The position numbers were made by a program, and so were the translations under genes. Shown piece after piece: positions 47,948 through 57,834 of a stretch of DNA of 64,000 nt. Below the pieces are notes generated by a model. That model worked only from the letters and a program-made list of their open reading frames with translations. It was not told the DNA's origin and made no database searches. How positions within the stretch are numbered: the stretch's first letter is position 1; each line of letters starts with the position of its first letter. The stretch is from Bacteroides gallinarum DSM 18171 = JCM 13658 (GTDB taxonomy: Bacteria; Bacteroidota; Bacteroidia; Bacteroidales; Bacteroidaceae), in contig NZ_KB894132.1 in the NCBI RefSeq assembly GCF_000374365.1, forward strand, positions 39,393 to 103,392. The letters are read 5' to 3'.

Positions 47948-48683
47948 TATATCATCAGAAGCCAAGACTTCCAAAGGTATTGCTTACGACAGCAGATGGA
48001 TGATTATCTCGGTCATTGCTCTGACCTTGTTTCTATTCTGTCTTGAAGGTCGTGCCCAATTGGTTTCCAGCAATCCGATGGAATATGTGGCCTTAGCCGA
48101 AGGTAATGAGCTTATCAACAGTCAGATCAAGAATCAGATTGAAGATCAGCAGAAGACGGCACTACTACAAAATACCATAGCAGCAGAATTTACTCAGATA
48201 AGGCAATGGGAGAGAAAGTACAACAGCTACCTGAAAACCGTGTCTGGCTATGCCTCCACACTTAAAGCATGCAGTCATCTCTATGACGACGGTGTAAGGA
48301 TATTCATCAGTCTTTGTGATTTGAAGAAAGCCATATCACAAAACCCGCAAGGGATAATGGCCACAATGAGTATGAATAACCTTTATATCGAAACAGCGAT
48401 TGAACTCATCACTGTATACAGCATCCTGAAAGATGCCGTAGCCAAAGGTGGAGCAAGCAATATGCTTACGGGTGCGGAACGCAGTAAGATTCTTTGGGAG
48501 TTGAATGACCGTCTGGCACAATTCAACAAAAGACTTTCACAGCTCTCCATCAGCATCCGTTATTACACAATGGCCGATGTATGGAACAGAGCCACTGCAG
48601 GAATGATAGACAGGAACACCGCTGAGATTGCCGGTCAAGCTTTGGACAGGTGGCATAGATGCGCACGAATAGTAACACCATAA
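47928..48683 (+). CDS. Secreted helical protein, VirB5-like, first of a paralogous pair
   Basis: ATG 47928 is preferred over an in-frame GTG at 47889: it has AAAGGAAAGG just upstream and gives a signal peptide with a strong hydrophobic core (WMIISVIALTLFLFCLEGRAQ). The mature protein of about 215 residues is helical with long Gln/Lys-rich coils. The last part (LNDRLAQFNKRLSQLSISIRYYTMADVWNR) matches the equivalent part of the next gene (KLKFMNQKLKRLTRAVKYTSLSDIWTE), so the two are tandem paralogs. The architecture recalls VirB5/TraI-type secreted transfer proteins. Confidence 0.7.
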   Translation: MKSRTDNISSEAKTSKGIAYDSRWMIISVIALTLFLFCLEGRAQLVSSNPMEYVALAEGNELINSQIKNQIEDQQKTALLQNTIAAEFTQIRQWERKYNSYLKTVSGYASTLKACSHLYDDGVRIFISLCDLKKAISQNPQGIMATMSMNNLYIETAIELITVYSILKDAVAKGGASNMLTGAERSKILWELNDRLAQFNKRLSQLSISIRYYTMADVWNRATAGMIDRNTAEIAGQALDRWHRCARIVTP

Positions 48684-48703
48684 AAGATTATCAGGATAAC
48701 ACA

Positions 48704-49405
48704 ATGAAACGCTTATTGCTGTTTTTTGCCATGCTTATTTCTCTCACCCTCCCTTTTGAAAGGCTGGGTGGGAGTTTTCTCCGGGCTCAGGGCAACGACC
48801 CTGTTTTGGCTGGAATGATTCTGGCATACACAAATAAGGCAGAAAAAGAACTGAAGCAGCAGGAACAAATGATGCTTCTGGAATCTACAGGTCATCTGTG
48901 GATAAAGGAAGAAGCAAAAGGAGTAACTGACCTGCAAAAGGAGTTCAACTATTATTTGGATAACTTTCATAGCATCATCAGTTATGCGGCACAGATATAT
49001 GGATTCTATCATGAAATAGACCGACTCGTGAAACACTTGGGAACTTTTAATGACCAGCTCCAGCACCAGGCCGGAAATGCCTTGGCAGTAGCATTGTCTT
49101 CGAACAGAAATAAAATCTATAGAGAACTTATCATGAATAGTGTTGATATAGTCAATGACATCCGGCAACTGTGCCTCTCCGATACCAAGATGACAGAGAA
49201 GGAACGACTGGAGATTCTCTTTTCCATCCGTCCGAAACTTAAATTCATGAATCAAAAGCTCAAAAGGCTTACGAGAGCAGTCAAATACACTTCACTATCA
49301 GATATATGGACTGAGATAGATTACAATGGCAGAAGTGAGGTGGACAAGCCCAATATTGTACAGAAATGCAAGGAAAGATGGAAGAGGAACGCAAAGCCAA
49401 AGTAA
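48704..49405 (+). CDS. Secreted helical protein, VirB5-like, second of the pair
   Basis: ATG 48704 is chosen over 48659 because the in-frame upstream 15 residues add no signal while the downstream start gives MKRLLLFFAMLISLTLPF, a normal signal peptide. The mature protein of about 210 residues is a coil-rich helical bundle. Its C-terminal motif RAVKYTSLSDIWTE corresponds to IRYYTMADVWNR of the preceding protein. Role inferred as periplasmic component of the transfer machinery. Confidence 0.7.
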   Translation: MKRLLLFFAMLISLTLPFERLGGSFLRAQGNDPVLAGMILAYTNKAEKELKQQEQMMLLESTGHLWIKEEAKGVTDLQKEFNYYLDNFHSIISYAAQIYGFYHEIDRLVKHLGTFNDQLQHQAGNALAVALSSNRNKIYRELIMNSVDIVNDIRQLCLSDTKMTEKERLEILFSIRPKLKFMNQKLKRLTRAVKYTSLSDIWTEIDYNGRSEVDKPNIVQKCKERWKRNAKPK

Positions 49406-49459
49406 GTATTCAGGTATAAAGATAATTCAGGATAACAATTTAACAATCAAACTTTAAGT

Positions 49460-50137
49460 ATGGGTTGGGGAGCATTATTGAAAGCAGCAGTCAGCTTAGG
49501 AGGAAGAGCTATAAAAGCTATAGCTAAATCGGCAGGGGGTGCAGTAGTACATCCACAGCAAACGCTAAAAGGATTAGGAAGTGCCACCAAGTCTGCGGCC
49601 ATAGGTGGAAGCCTGGGCTACATCGGTTGGGAAAAACTGACTACAGACAAAAGCGTAGTGGGTATTGTCAGCGATGCTGTCATTGGCGAAGAAACGACAC
49701 AAAAGATTGGAGATACAGTTTCGAATATAGGTGAAGGTATGAAAGAGGTGAAAGACTCTGTAACTGGTCTCACTGAAAATTTCAATGATGCCATCACCAG
49801 TGCAGACAGCAAATGGAGCGGTATGAGCAAGTTCCTACAAGGTATTTTCTCCGGGAACGGTGGAAACATGATGGGGAACTTTTTCAGCAATGTAGGCAAA
49901 GGGAATGTCTCCGGTCTGAGTCTCATCGGACTTGTAGTGGCTGCACTACTTGTTTTCGGAAGATTCGGATGGATGGGTAAGATAGCTGGAGCTGTGCTTG
50001 CCATGATGATGATAGGAAACAATGTAAATATGAACGAGGCACTAGCCAGTGAGAAGAAACGACCTGCTGCACAAAGTCAAGACGAAAGTCAACAGTCGGA
50101 GGTTGCTCAAGGCACTGGTGGCGGCAGACGAAGATAA
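49460..50137 (+). CDS. Glycine-rich membrane protein
   Basis: A 225-residue protein with a Gly/Ala-rich amphipathic N-terminus (about 1-55), a coil-forming middle, and a hydrophobic pair near residues 155-190 (LIGLVVAALLVFG, IAGAVLAMMMIGNN), ending in a Lys/Gln/Gly-rich tail. Expected in the inner membrane. No family recognised. It lies 54 nt after the secreted paralog pair and 26 nt before the M23-like gene. Confidence 0.6.
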   Translation: MGWGALLKAAVSLGGRAIKAIAKSAGGAVVHPQQTLKGLGSATKSAAIGGSLGYIGWEKLTTDKSVVGIVSDAVIGEETTQKIGDTVSNIGEGMKEVKDSVTGLTENFNDAITSADSKWSGMSKFLQGIFSGNGGNMMGNFFSNVGKGNVSGLSLIGLVVAALLVFGRFGWMGKIAGAVLAMMMIGNNVNMNEALASEKKRPAAQSQDESQQSEVAQGTGGGRRR

Positions 50138-50163
50138 TAGTAAAATTTATAAACAGATATAAT

Positions 50164-50994
50164 ATGCAATATACACAGGAAATGATTCTTCATTCGGACA
50201 GTGGATACTGTATGCCCTACGAAGAAAAAGGCCGTGACGTACAGATGAGTCTTGGCTACGGTAAACAGAAACATCCGCATACAGGGGAACCTTTTTTTCA
50301 TCATGGTGTGGATTTCAAGGCCAACCATTATCTTCTTTCAGCAGTTGCAACAGGAAAGATCACTGGACTTGGGAATGATGCCGTACATGGTATCTATCAG
50401 GTGACACGCTATGGAGACTACGAGGTAAAATACGCACACCTCTCGAACGTTTTTAGCAACTACGGAAGTGAAGTCAAGGCCGGTCAGGTTATTGCCGTAA
50501 GTGGGGAAATACTCCACATGGAGGTCAAGTATAAAGGAGAAGAGCTCAATCCTCTGGAGTTCCTGACCATGATATACAGTAACTTGAAAGTCATGGAACA
50601 AAATGGGCAACCAGGTGCGGTACCACAATTTGTGACACTGGATATGGATGTCAGAACCATGTATGACAAAGACAGCAAGGAGATAGAGAATCTGATGATG
50701 CGTTTTTTTCCGGACTACATGAAAGACATCAGTCTTGGAGCCTACACGTTGCCGGAACATACACAGTTCACTTTGAGAAATATTCTCTCACTGTCGGCTA
50801 CAAAAAATTACTTCTATGAAACCATCCCTAGTATGGCCAATCCATTGGGTATGAGCGCACGAAGTATACCGATTGCAGAACGGGTACAGAATCTGCTTAT
50901 CGGTGATTTCCTGAACTATCTTGCCCTGCGTCATCAGATATTCCTTTCCAGTTTAAGTGATCACGAAAAAAAAAAGCACATGAACTGGCCATAG
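50164..50994 (+). CDS. M23-like protein lacking the first His of HxH, upstream part, frame broken at an A10 run
   Basis: A 276-residue frame with an M23-like domain (YGKQKHPHTGEPFFHHGVDF; YAHLSNVFSNYG; KAGQVIAVSGEILHMEV). Where active enzymes carry GxHLHxE, this has GEILHMEV: the first, catalytic His is replaced by Ile, so the fold may be structural. The frame ends in EKKKHMNWP-stop immediately after a run of ten A (50966-50975). In the -1 frame the same site continues as KAHELAIATSGLIDPLAELD into the ORF ending at 51299, so the intact protein is about 378 residues. No signal peptide is seen. Confidence 0.75.
   Translation: MQYTQEMILHSDSGYCMPYEEKGRDVQMSLGYGKQKHPHTGEPFFHHGVDFKANHYLLSAVATGKITGLGNDAVHGIYQVTRYGDYEVKYAHLSNVFSNYGSEVKAGQVIAVSGEILHMEVKYKGEELNPLEFLTMIYSNLKVMEQNGQPGAVPQFVTLDMDVRTMYDKDSKEIENLMMRFFPDYMKDISLGAYTLPEHTQFTLRNILSLSATKNYFYETIPSMANPLGMSARSIPIAERVQNLLIGDFLNYLALRHQIFLSSLSDHEKKKHMNWP
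50966..50975 (+). other. A10 homopolymer in A_AAA_AAG phase: possible -1 slippage site
   Basis: In the upstream frame the codons are GAA AAA AAA AAG, so the site presents A AAA AAG in register, the type of heptamer used in E. coli dnaX for -1 frameshifting. A -1 shift joins both halves of the M23-like protein. Transcriptional slippage at A10 would do the same. A one-base length error in this homopolymer is equally possible. Confidence 0.5.
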
Positions 50995-51017
50995 CAACCA
51001 GTGGACTTATTGATCCA

Positions 51018-51299
51018 TTGGCAGAGCTCGATATTGATGTTCAAAGCTTCGATATTCCCCGTATGGTGAGCGTGTATCCGGATAAGTCCGGTATCAGATG
51101 GTGGACAAAAGCATGGTTCAATGGTAGTGAGAAAGGAGAAGCTGCGATAGAGATTGAACGTGAGCTGGCAATCAAGTTTATCAATGAAAACATTGAAAAG
51201 GATGAATGGCTGGAAGAATATTTCCCGAAACAGATGGAAGTATACCACAATGCCATAGAACAGACACGCGAACAATTACTCAACCAGATAAATCTATAA
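51018..51299 (+). CDS. Continuation of the M23-like protein in the -1 frame
   Basis: This 93-codon frame (nominal ATG 51018) continues the protein encoded upstream. Coding-like sequence can be traced back in the same frame to the A10 run (AHELAIATSGLIDPLA precedes the ATG), so the start is not natural. It holds RMVSVYPDKSGIRWWTKAWF and a Glu-rich helix (YFPKQMEVYHNAIEQ). Independent expression is possible only if a ribosome initiates at 51018. Confidence 0.6.
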   Translation: MAELDIDVQSFDIPRMVSVYPDKSGIRWWTKAWFNGSEKGEAAIEIERELAIKFINENIEKDEWLEEYFPKQMEVYHNAIEQTREQLLNQINL

Positions 51300-51337
51300 A
51301 GGGCATATAAATTATCAATCATATAAAACAGCAACTC

Positions 51338-52726
51338 ATGGCAGAGTCAGAACAAGATAGAATATTCAAGACAAAGGTCATTCCAATCATGAACAAGGTC
51401 CGGAATGAACTGCAAGATAAGATGGCAGCAGAGCTTAAAGAGCACACCTCATCATTTGCAGGATTGATGGCCAGTACCATTGGTCCTGATGGTGGAATGT
51501 CTGCCAGACAGGCACAGATGCAGTCTTTGCGTTACACAGGTGAATGGAATTCGAAAACAGCAGAAGATTATATTAAAATGGTCAAGAAAGAACTTCAACG
51601 CCAGCACATCACCGTTGATTCCGCCATGGAGAAAAAGATGATAGACAAGATGATTCAGGATAAGATTCCACGCTCATCCATTGAATATATCTTAAAGAAG
51701 GCAGCAACTAACACCATCTTTTATCTCCCCCAGGAAGTTGCAAAATCACCATTAGAACATCATATGGATACAGAAGCCGAAAAGAGATACAACCCATCTG
51801 AATGGGAAAAGAACACAGGTATAATTCTCGGATCCGTAACCGATCTCGCATGTATGGGTGGAGCAGGTAGCGGTTGGAAAACAGCGGCCACATGGGTCGG
51901 CGGTGACTTTCTGTTATCTAAATTCTCTGACAAACAGGAAGACCGTTCAGACATACCTTCAATAGTGCGACTGGGATGTGAGGAACAGTACAGACAAGAC
52001 CAAGAGAAAATGAAAAAGCAGTCAGAAGAAAAGCCACAGACTAAGACTTCATCAGCAGAGACTGCACCGGAACAAGAAGAAGCGGTCGAAGAGGAACAAC
52101 CAACAGAAGAACAGACCTCCCCGAAGCCGGAACAGACCAATATGGACGGATGGCAAGAGTTGCTGACCTCTTTCGGACTTAATGGCATTAGCGACATTGG
52201 ACACAATATCGGATATGTACTGGCTATGCTGCCTGATATGCTTGTAGGACTCTTCACGGGAAAAACAAAGTCAATCAATCTGAAGGACAATATGATGCCT
52301 ATTGCCAGTATCGTTACAGGCATGTTCGTCAAGAATCCAATCCTGAAAATGATACTTATCGGTATGGGAGGACTCAATCTGCTGAACAAGGCCGGGCATG
52401 AGACTTTGGATGATTTCAAAGCACATCAGCACCCTGAAGCAGGAAACAGCCCAGTGAATTATCGGGTTTATCCTGATGAACCGCTCAATCCACGGATTGT
52501 CAATCCTCAGATTAGGTCCAACTGTCTGATTACTACAATAGACAAGGTTCCTTGCAGCATCACTTTGCCGGATAAAGTTGTGGATGCTTATCAGCAGGGA
52601 GCTTTACCTCTCAACACACTTGCAAATGCAATACTGGCCAAGAATGACCAGATGCGTAAGATTGCTTCTGAAAACTACGAAGCAAGCGAACTGCAAACAG
52701 TAGCAAGACCACTTGCACAAAGATAA
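51338..52726 (+). CDS. Hypothetical element protein with central membrane stretch
   Basis: A 462-residue protein. The N-terminal 150 residues are helical and charged; residues about 215-265 are an acidic Glu/Gln/Pro-rich linker; a hydrophobic stretch (about 285-305, YVLAMLPDMLVGLF) and LKMILIGMGGLNLLN (about 333-347) suggest membrane association; the tail is globular (NCLITTIDKVPCSITLPDKV). No family recognised. Confidence 0.6.
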   Translation: MAESEQDRIFKTKVIPIMNKVRNELQDKMAAELKEHTSSFAGLMASTIGPDGGMSARQAQMQSLRYTGEWNSKTAEDYIKMVKKELQRQHITVDSAMEKKMIDKMIQDKIPRSSIEYILKKAATNTIFYLPQEVAKSPLEHHMDTEAEKRYNPSEWEKNTGIILGSVTDLACMGGAGSGWKTAATWVGGDFLLSKFSDKQEDRSDIPSIVRLGCEEQYRQDQEKMKKQSEEKPQTKTSSAETAPEQEEAVEEEQPTEEQTSPKPEQTNMDGWQELLTSFGLNGISDIGHNIGYVLAMLPDMLVGLFTGKTKSINLKDNMMPIASIVTGMFVKNPILKMILIGMGGLNLLNKAGHETLDDFKAHQHPEAGNSPVNYRVYPDEPLNPRIVNPQIRSNCLITTIDKVPCSITLPDKVVDAYQQGALPLNTLANAILAKNDQMRKIASENYEASELQTVARPLAQR

Positions 52727-52753
52727 AAGGATAACAATATAATAATCAGACTT

Positions 52754-55189
52754 ATGGAAGAGAAGAACCAACAAGAGAAAATGGCAATAGTACGTCAGGT
52801 TGAGCTGTTTGAGAATGCTTTCAATAAAGCCAAAGAAAATGGAGGAATGTGGCTTGACAACGATGGTCGCAAAGCACCGAAACTATATCTGAAGCCTTTG
52901 CAGATTTCTGCTTTCAATGCTATCATATTGGGAATGCACAGCGACCAGAATGGATACAAAACAAATCAATATACGCTTTTTTCTGAAGCAAAGAAACGCG
53001 GTGAATCTGTCCAGACCAAAGAAAAGGGAGTACCTTTTCTCTGGTATAATTGGAATGAGTATGTAAACAAACATAATCCTGAAGAGAAAATCAGCCGCTC
53101 AGACTATCAAGCACTGCCAGCTGACAAGCAGGAGGATTATAAAGGAATCAGGAACCGTGAAGTCCGCTCACTTTTCAATATCGAGCAGACCACACTCCCT
53201 ATGGTTGATAAAACTACATTTGATACAGTAGTAAAAGAGACCGGTCCTCTGAAAGACCGTACAGATATAGAGTCAGCTTCGAATGAAATCCGTCAGGGTG
53301 TCGAAAATCTTCTGGAACAGTCACGAAAAAATCTGGTTGATATACGCACTGATACTACAGGTGTAGCGCATTACGACAGCAAGAAGGATATTGTCTTCCT
53401 GCCACCTGCTTCATCTTATGAATATTATGAAGACTATGCCCGAGATGCAGTATCCATGCTTATATCTGCAACAGGACACCAACAGAGACTGGCACGTGAA
53501 GGCATGGTAGTCAAGAACGGAAAGATTTCAGAGGATGCCATGAAACAGGAAAGACTGGTAGTTGAAGTCGCTTCAGCTGTTAAGCTGCAGGAATTGGGTA
53601 TCTCTGCTAAACTGTCTCCTGACAGCATGAAGATGACCGATTATTGGATCAGAGAGCTGAAAGAAGACCCGCATTTACCGGATATTCTGGAAAGGGATGT
53701 AAACAACGCTATAGATATGATTCACAAGGCTGAACGTGGTGAGAAAGTAGAGCTCAACAACAGAGTCCTACAGAATCAGATAGCAGATATTAAGCACATT
53801 CTTCCCAAACACTATTATGTAGCCGATGAAATCAAGACATTGCCCAACATAGATACAAAAGAGTTCGTGGTTGTAAAAGAGCCGGAACAGAAGATGGCTG
53901 ATGTGGTTCTCCCTTCTGGAGCTTCATTAGGAGTCGAGAATGAGATTCCTGGAATGAACAAAGGCCGTATCGAACATGCACTTCAAAAAGAGGGATATGA
54001 AACGGTTACATTCTACAACATAGATGGTTCTATGAGGTATCGTCCCGATGACAGTTTTTTTGACGGTAAGGAGGTGTCCGTAAACCGCATGAATAAGTGG
54101 AATCTGGAGACCCTTACACTACTTGATGTGTCTGATGCCATCAGACGTTCTGGCGCAATAGACTTTGAAAAGATACTCATGTTGCGTAATGACGAAGGGA
54201 AATGGGCATTCTATCTGAAGCCCGAAAATGAAAAGAGCTTCAGCGTTTACCCCGAGAAGGCAGATCTGAACCTTTTCTTTACCACTATAAAGCAAGGTGA
54301 CGAAGAAGCTTCAGAAAAAGTACGTCAGGATATGGCCCAGAAATACTATATGGCTGCCCAAAACAATCCGGACATTAAAGTTGACCTCTTCAAAAGCGAT
54401 GCGACAGCAGAAGAACTCGCAAGGATAGAACGTGTGAACATCTTTAAAACTAAGGGTTCGGAGAGCCAACCCAGTGTGATATTGTGTATGCCCACAGTCA
54501 ACGGTGAAAAATTGAAGGCTCGTGAAATTAGTCCACAACAATGGCAACGTATGTGGCTGGCAGAAGATATGCAAGATTACAAGAAACATCTTGCAGCAAG
54601 TCTTTTTGCCGATGTGCTCCGTAAGGACCGTACAGATGCTGTTGCAGTAGGTACGGATAAATCAGAACAGGAGGCTCAGTCAAAGAGTCCCAATCAGCAA
54701 ACGGAAGTATATGAGGAACAGACCGAAGAGAAGAGCAGACAGAGTGAATCTCATGGGCCATCCGAATCTAAGGGCAATAAGAGCAAGGATGAAAGTCACA
54801 AGACAGAAACAAAGGTAACCACCGAACTCTCTCCGATGCTGAAGCAATTCTATGAATTAAAATCGAAGCATCCTGATGCAATTTTGCTCTTCAGATGTGG
54901 AGACTTCTATGAAACTTACAGCAACGATGCAGAGAAAGCAGCCAAAATACTTGGAATCACGCTCAGCAAAAGCAATCACACAAAAGATGCTGAAGGAAAA
55001 CCTCTTATGATAGCAGGGTTTCCTCACCATGCGCTCGATGTTTACCTACCTAAACTGATCCGTGCCGGTGAACGAATTGCCATCTGTGACCAATTGGAAA
55101 CTCCCAGGCAAGAAAAAGACGTTACTGAAAAACAGAAAAATGAACCCGACAATCAGGAAGAGAGCAAGGTTTCAAGAATGCACAGATAA
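52754..55189 (+). CDS. ArdC-like protein with degenerate protease motif and MutS-I-like C-terminus
   Basis: An 811-residue protein. Residues 1-170 resemble the ArdC N-terminal domain ([28 protein letters not shown]). Residues about 220-325 align by pattern with the protease-like ArdC region, but the HExxH helix of the true ArdC at 60691 is replaced here by ATGHQQRL, so peptidase activity is unlikely. Residues about 690-790 match the MutS N-terminal mismatch-recognition domain ([55 protein letters not shown]), without the ATPase. The combination suggests binding of unusual DNA structures during entry. Middle region (about 400-560) unknown. Confidence 0.72.
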   Translation: MEEKNQQEKMAIVRQVELFENAFNKAKENGGMWLDNDGRKAPKLYLKPLQISAFNAIILGMHSDQNGYKTNQYTLFSEAKKRGESVQTKEKGVPFLWYNWNEYVNKHNPEEKISRSDYQALPADKQEDYKGIRNREVRSLFNIEQTTLPMVDKTTFDTVVKETGPLKDRTDIESASNEIRQGVENLLEQSRKNLVDIRTDTTGVAHYDSKKDIVFLPPASSYEYYEDYARDAVSMLISATGHQQRLAREGMVVKNGKISEDAMKQERLVVEVASAVKLQELGISAKLSPDSMKMTDYWIRELKEDPHLPDILERDVNNAIDMIHKAERGEKVELNNRVLQNQIADIKHILPKHYYVADEIKTLPNIDTKEFVVVKEPEQKMADVVLPSGASLGVENEIPGMNKGRIEHALQKEGYETVTFYNIDGSMRYRPDDSFFDGKEVSVNRMNKWNLETLTLLDVSDAIRRSGAIDFEKILMLRNDEGKWAFYLKPENEKSFSVYPEKADLNLFFTTIKQGDEEASEKVRQDMAQKYYMAAQNNPDIKVDLFKSDATAEELARIERVNIFKTKGSESQPSVILCMPTVNGEKLKAREISPQQWQRMWLAEDMQDYKKHLAASLFADVLRKDRTDAVAVGTDKSEQEAQSKSPNQQTEVYEEQTEEKSRQSESHGPSESKGNKSKDESHKTETKVTTELSPMLKQFYELKSKHPDAILLFRCGDFYETYSNDAEKAAKILGITLSKSNHTKDAEGKPLMIAGFPHHALDVYLPKLIRAGERIAICDQLETPRQEKDVTEKQKNEPDNQEESKVSRMHR

Positions 55190-55201
55190 CATGTAACCGC
55201 A

Positions 55202-56782
55202 ATGTCAAAGAATCAAGAATATATCCAACAATATGCAGAGTATGCCATGGAACAGATGCGCAGATATGGCATACCTGCCTCTGTCACGCTTGCACAGGGT
55301 ATCTGCGAAAGTGCCAGTGGCCAGAGTGAACTGTCCCGTAAGGGAAACAACCATTTTGGGATCAAAGCCACCTCCAGCTGGATTGAGAATGGAGGCAAAT
55401 ATCTTGTATATACCGATGACCGTCCAAACGAAAAGTTTTGCCAGTATGCGAATGTTGGAGATTCCTATGAGCATCATTCTCAGTTCCTGAAAAGGAACGG
55501 AAGATACGCAGAGCTGTTCCAACTCTCTCCTGATGACTACAAAGGATGGACAAACGGATTACAGGATGCAGGATATGCGTCAAGCAAACAATACGCAGCA
55601 ACCCTTCAGAATATTATCGAGAAGAACGGATTGCAAAAATATGACCAGATGGTAATGCAGGAGATGAAGGCAGAGGGTAAATCCTTTGGAACAACTGATA
55701 ATCCCCGTCAAGCCACATCAGATGATGTTTCCGTGCAGGATACTGAAGAAAAGAAATATTCCTTCCCGTTAAAAAGAGATGAATTTATACTGGTTACTTC
55801 TCCCTTTGGTACAAGAAAGGATCCTTTGGACGCAAGTAAGTCCCAGTTGCATAAAGGGATTGACATCCAGACAAATCATGAGGCCGTTCTTGCTACTGAA
55901 GATAAGGGAAAAGTTGTCAATGTGAACAGCAATGCCAATACAAACGGAGGACGATCTGTGACTGTTGAGTACAACAGAAACGATGGCAGCATATATCAAT
56001 GTACCTACATGCATCTGGACAGTATATCCGTCAAGGTCGGTGATGAAGTTGCTGCCGGACAGAAGCTTGGCATTTCAGGAAACACCGGGTATCGGACTAC
56101 CGGCGAACATCTTCATTTTGGAGTAAAATCTATATCCACAGATGGAACAAAAAGAGATATTGACCCGGCTGCATATCTTGCTGAGATCGCACAAAAAGGG
56201 AACATCTCATTACAGGTTCTCAGTAACGGAAAAGATCTGACTGCGCAATACAAGAGTGCGAGTAAATCCGATGCCAATGTGCAGCCAGATACAGCCATGA
56301 GTCCGGATGAGTGGATGAAGAAAATTCTGTCCTCTGAAGACAGTGGGGTAAATATGCCTATAGCAGATCCTGTAATAGAGATAGCCATGACTATGTTCAC
56401 CTCACTCATGGCTCTTGCCCTCCAGATAGACAAGTCAAGTGAGGAGGAAAAGATGCAGAAGGCCACTGATGCAGCTGTCAGTAAAAGCATAGACCTTACT
56501 CCTATCCTCCCATCCTATAAGACCTGCACCATAAGCCTGCAGGATGGTAAACCCAATCTGTACGCAGACAATGGAGTTGTACAGCTCAACAGAGAACTGA
56601 ATAATGCAGAAATTACCAAGATCCAACAGACGCTTGGCAGTACCATGATGAACGATGACGAGAAACGACGAAGCATCGCCTCTGTTATCAACTCTGCCGT
56701 GGTCACGCTGCAGATGTCACAAAACTACCAAAATAATCTGGAGAACCAACAAAGCAGACAGGAGTCTGTACAATTGAAATAA
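55202..56782 (+). CDS. Bifunctional glucosaminidase-M23 peptidoglycan hydrolase
   Basis: A 526-residue protein with two hydrolase domains. Residues about 1-145 match FlgJ/LytG-type glucosaminidases (GIPASVTLAQGICESASGQS, NNHFGIK, KFCQYANVGDSYEHHSQFL, YKGWTNGLQDAGYA). Residues about 190-320 are a full M23 domain: TSPFGTRKDP, HKGIDIQTN, CTYMHLDS, GDEVAAGQKLG, GEHLHFGV. No N-terminal signal peptide is visible. Candidate role: opening cell wall for transfer. Confidence 0.82.
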   Translation: MSKNQEYIQQYAEYAMEQMRRYGIPASVTLAQGICESASGQSELSRKGNNHFGIKATSSWIENGGKYLVYTDDRPNEKFCQYANVGDSYEHHSQFLKRNGRYAELFQLSPDDYKGWTNGLQDAGYASSKQYAATLQNIIEKNGLQKYDQMVMQEMKAEGKSFGTTDNPRQATSDDVSVQDTEEKKYSFPLKRDEFILVTSPFGTRKDPLDASKSQLHKGIDIQTNHEAVLATEDKGKVVNVNSNANTNGGRSVTVEYNRNDGSIYQCTYMHLDSISVKVGDEVAAGQKLGISGNTGYRTTGEHLHFGVKSISTDGTKRDIDPAAYLAEIAQKGNISLQVLSNGKDLTAQYKSASKSDANVQPDTAMSPDEWMKKILSSEDSGVNMPIADPVIEIAMTMFTSLMALALQIDKSSEEEKMQKATDAAVSKSIDLTPILPSYKTCTISLQDGKPNLYADNGVVQLNRELNNAEITKIQQTLGSTMMNDDEKRRSIASVINSAVVTLQMSQNYQNNLENQQSRQESVQLK

Positions 56783-56818
56783 TTTGCTTTTTAATTATAA
56801 CAATCAATTCGTTTTATT

Positions 56819-57433
56819 ATGATTAAATGTAATGTAACCGTGTGCGGCACCGTTTCTCGCCAGGCACAAATGCGTGCTAACAAAGAAGGTACGCAGTTCG
56901 TATCATTCGGTATCAATATCGTTATTCCGGCAAAATCAGGAATTAACAAGACAGTTGAAATCAGTGTGGCCAAGACCTGCAACAACCTATCTGAGTTACC
57001 AACAATTCAAGTTGGGACTCGCATTGAAGTAGCCGGCATTCTAATGTTTCACAAAAAGGGAGAAACATTATACCTTAACCTGTCTGCAACTGGCATTAAC
57101 ACATTCAATGCAGGCAATAACGACGGCATTAACGGTACAATGGAGTTCAGAGGTACTTTAGGCAAACAAATTGAGGACAAGACAACTAAAAGTGGTAAGT
57201 CCTTTACGGTGTTTTCCGCTTATAGTAGCGAAAAGGATGGAGATAATTACACCTATACTTGGGTACGCTTTATGCAATTCAACAAAAGAAAAGAAGCATG
57301 GATGCAACCCAAAGCCGGAATCAATACTAAGGGGGATTTGGAATTAGGTGTGTACAATAACAGACTTGACCTTACATGCCGCATAAGCGAATGCTCTCTT
57401 TGGGAGAAAAGCTCTAACTCTTACCAACACTAA
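56819..57433 (+). CDS. OB-fold single-strand DNA-binding-like protein
   Basis: A 204-residue protein with SSB-like OB strands: VTVCGTVSRQAQMRANKEGT, FVSFGINIVIPA, GTRIEVAGIL, YLNLSATGINTFNA, then a second similar stretch (FRGTLGKQIEDKTTKSGKSF, TWVRFMQFNK). It may hold two OB folds. Position directly before the ArdC-type gene, with the stop and next start sharing one base (TAATG), suits a protein that coats incoming single-stranded DNA. Confidence 0.7.
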   Translation: MIKCNVTVCGTVSRQAQMRANKEGTQFVSFGINIVIPAKSGINKTVEISVAKTCNNLSELPTIQVGTRIEVAGILMFHKKGETLYLNLSATGINTFNAGNNDGINGTMEFRGTLGKQIEDKTTKSGKSFTVFSAYSSEKDGDNYTYTWVRFMQFNKRKEAWMQPKAGINTKGDLELGVYNNRLDLTCRISECSLWEKSSNSYQH

Positions 57434-57808
57434 TGATTATGACAGGTAAAAAGATTTATAATTCAGATGGCCGTAGCAGTGAAGATAAGGCCTTGAACAA
57501 ATTCGCAGAGATGATGATTGAGAAAATCAAGAGATTGCAGAATGACTGGAAGAAGCCTTGGTTTACAGATAAATCCATCTCCTGGCCGAGAAATCTTTCT
57601 GGCCGCGAATACAACGGAATGAATGCACTCTTACTCATGATGCACTGTGAGAAACAGGGATATAAACTACCTGTATTTTGTACTTTTGACCGTGTAGCCG
57701 GTCTGAACTATACCAAAGACAAGCAGGGAGTCCGTCAGCAGATAAAGGATAACAATGGGCAGGAATTGCCAAAGGTTTCCATTCTGAAAGGAGAAAAGAG
57801 TTTCCCGG
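57433..57808 (+). CDS. ardC: ArdC-type antirestriction protein, 5' exon
   Basis: The 5' exon of an ArdC-like gene (ATG 57433) ending at 57808 in the partial codon after CCG (Pro). It encodes the ArdC N-terminal ssDNA-binding-like domain (SWPRNLSGREYNGMNALLL, FDRVAGLNYTKD, KVSILKGEKSFP). The remaining 26 nt of the open frame to 57834 are intron. Joining the last G to TG at 60293 yields a GTG (Val) codon and the sequence SFP-VFITTFTVVDKE, which is the expected ArdC continuation. ArdC proteins protect entering DNA and may have protease activity. Confidence 0.85.
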
Positions 57809-57834
57809 GTGCGCCCATAAAGGTTGCATGTTAA

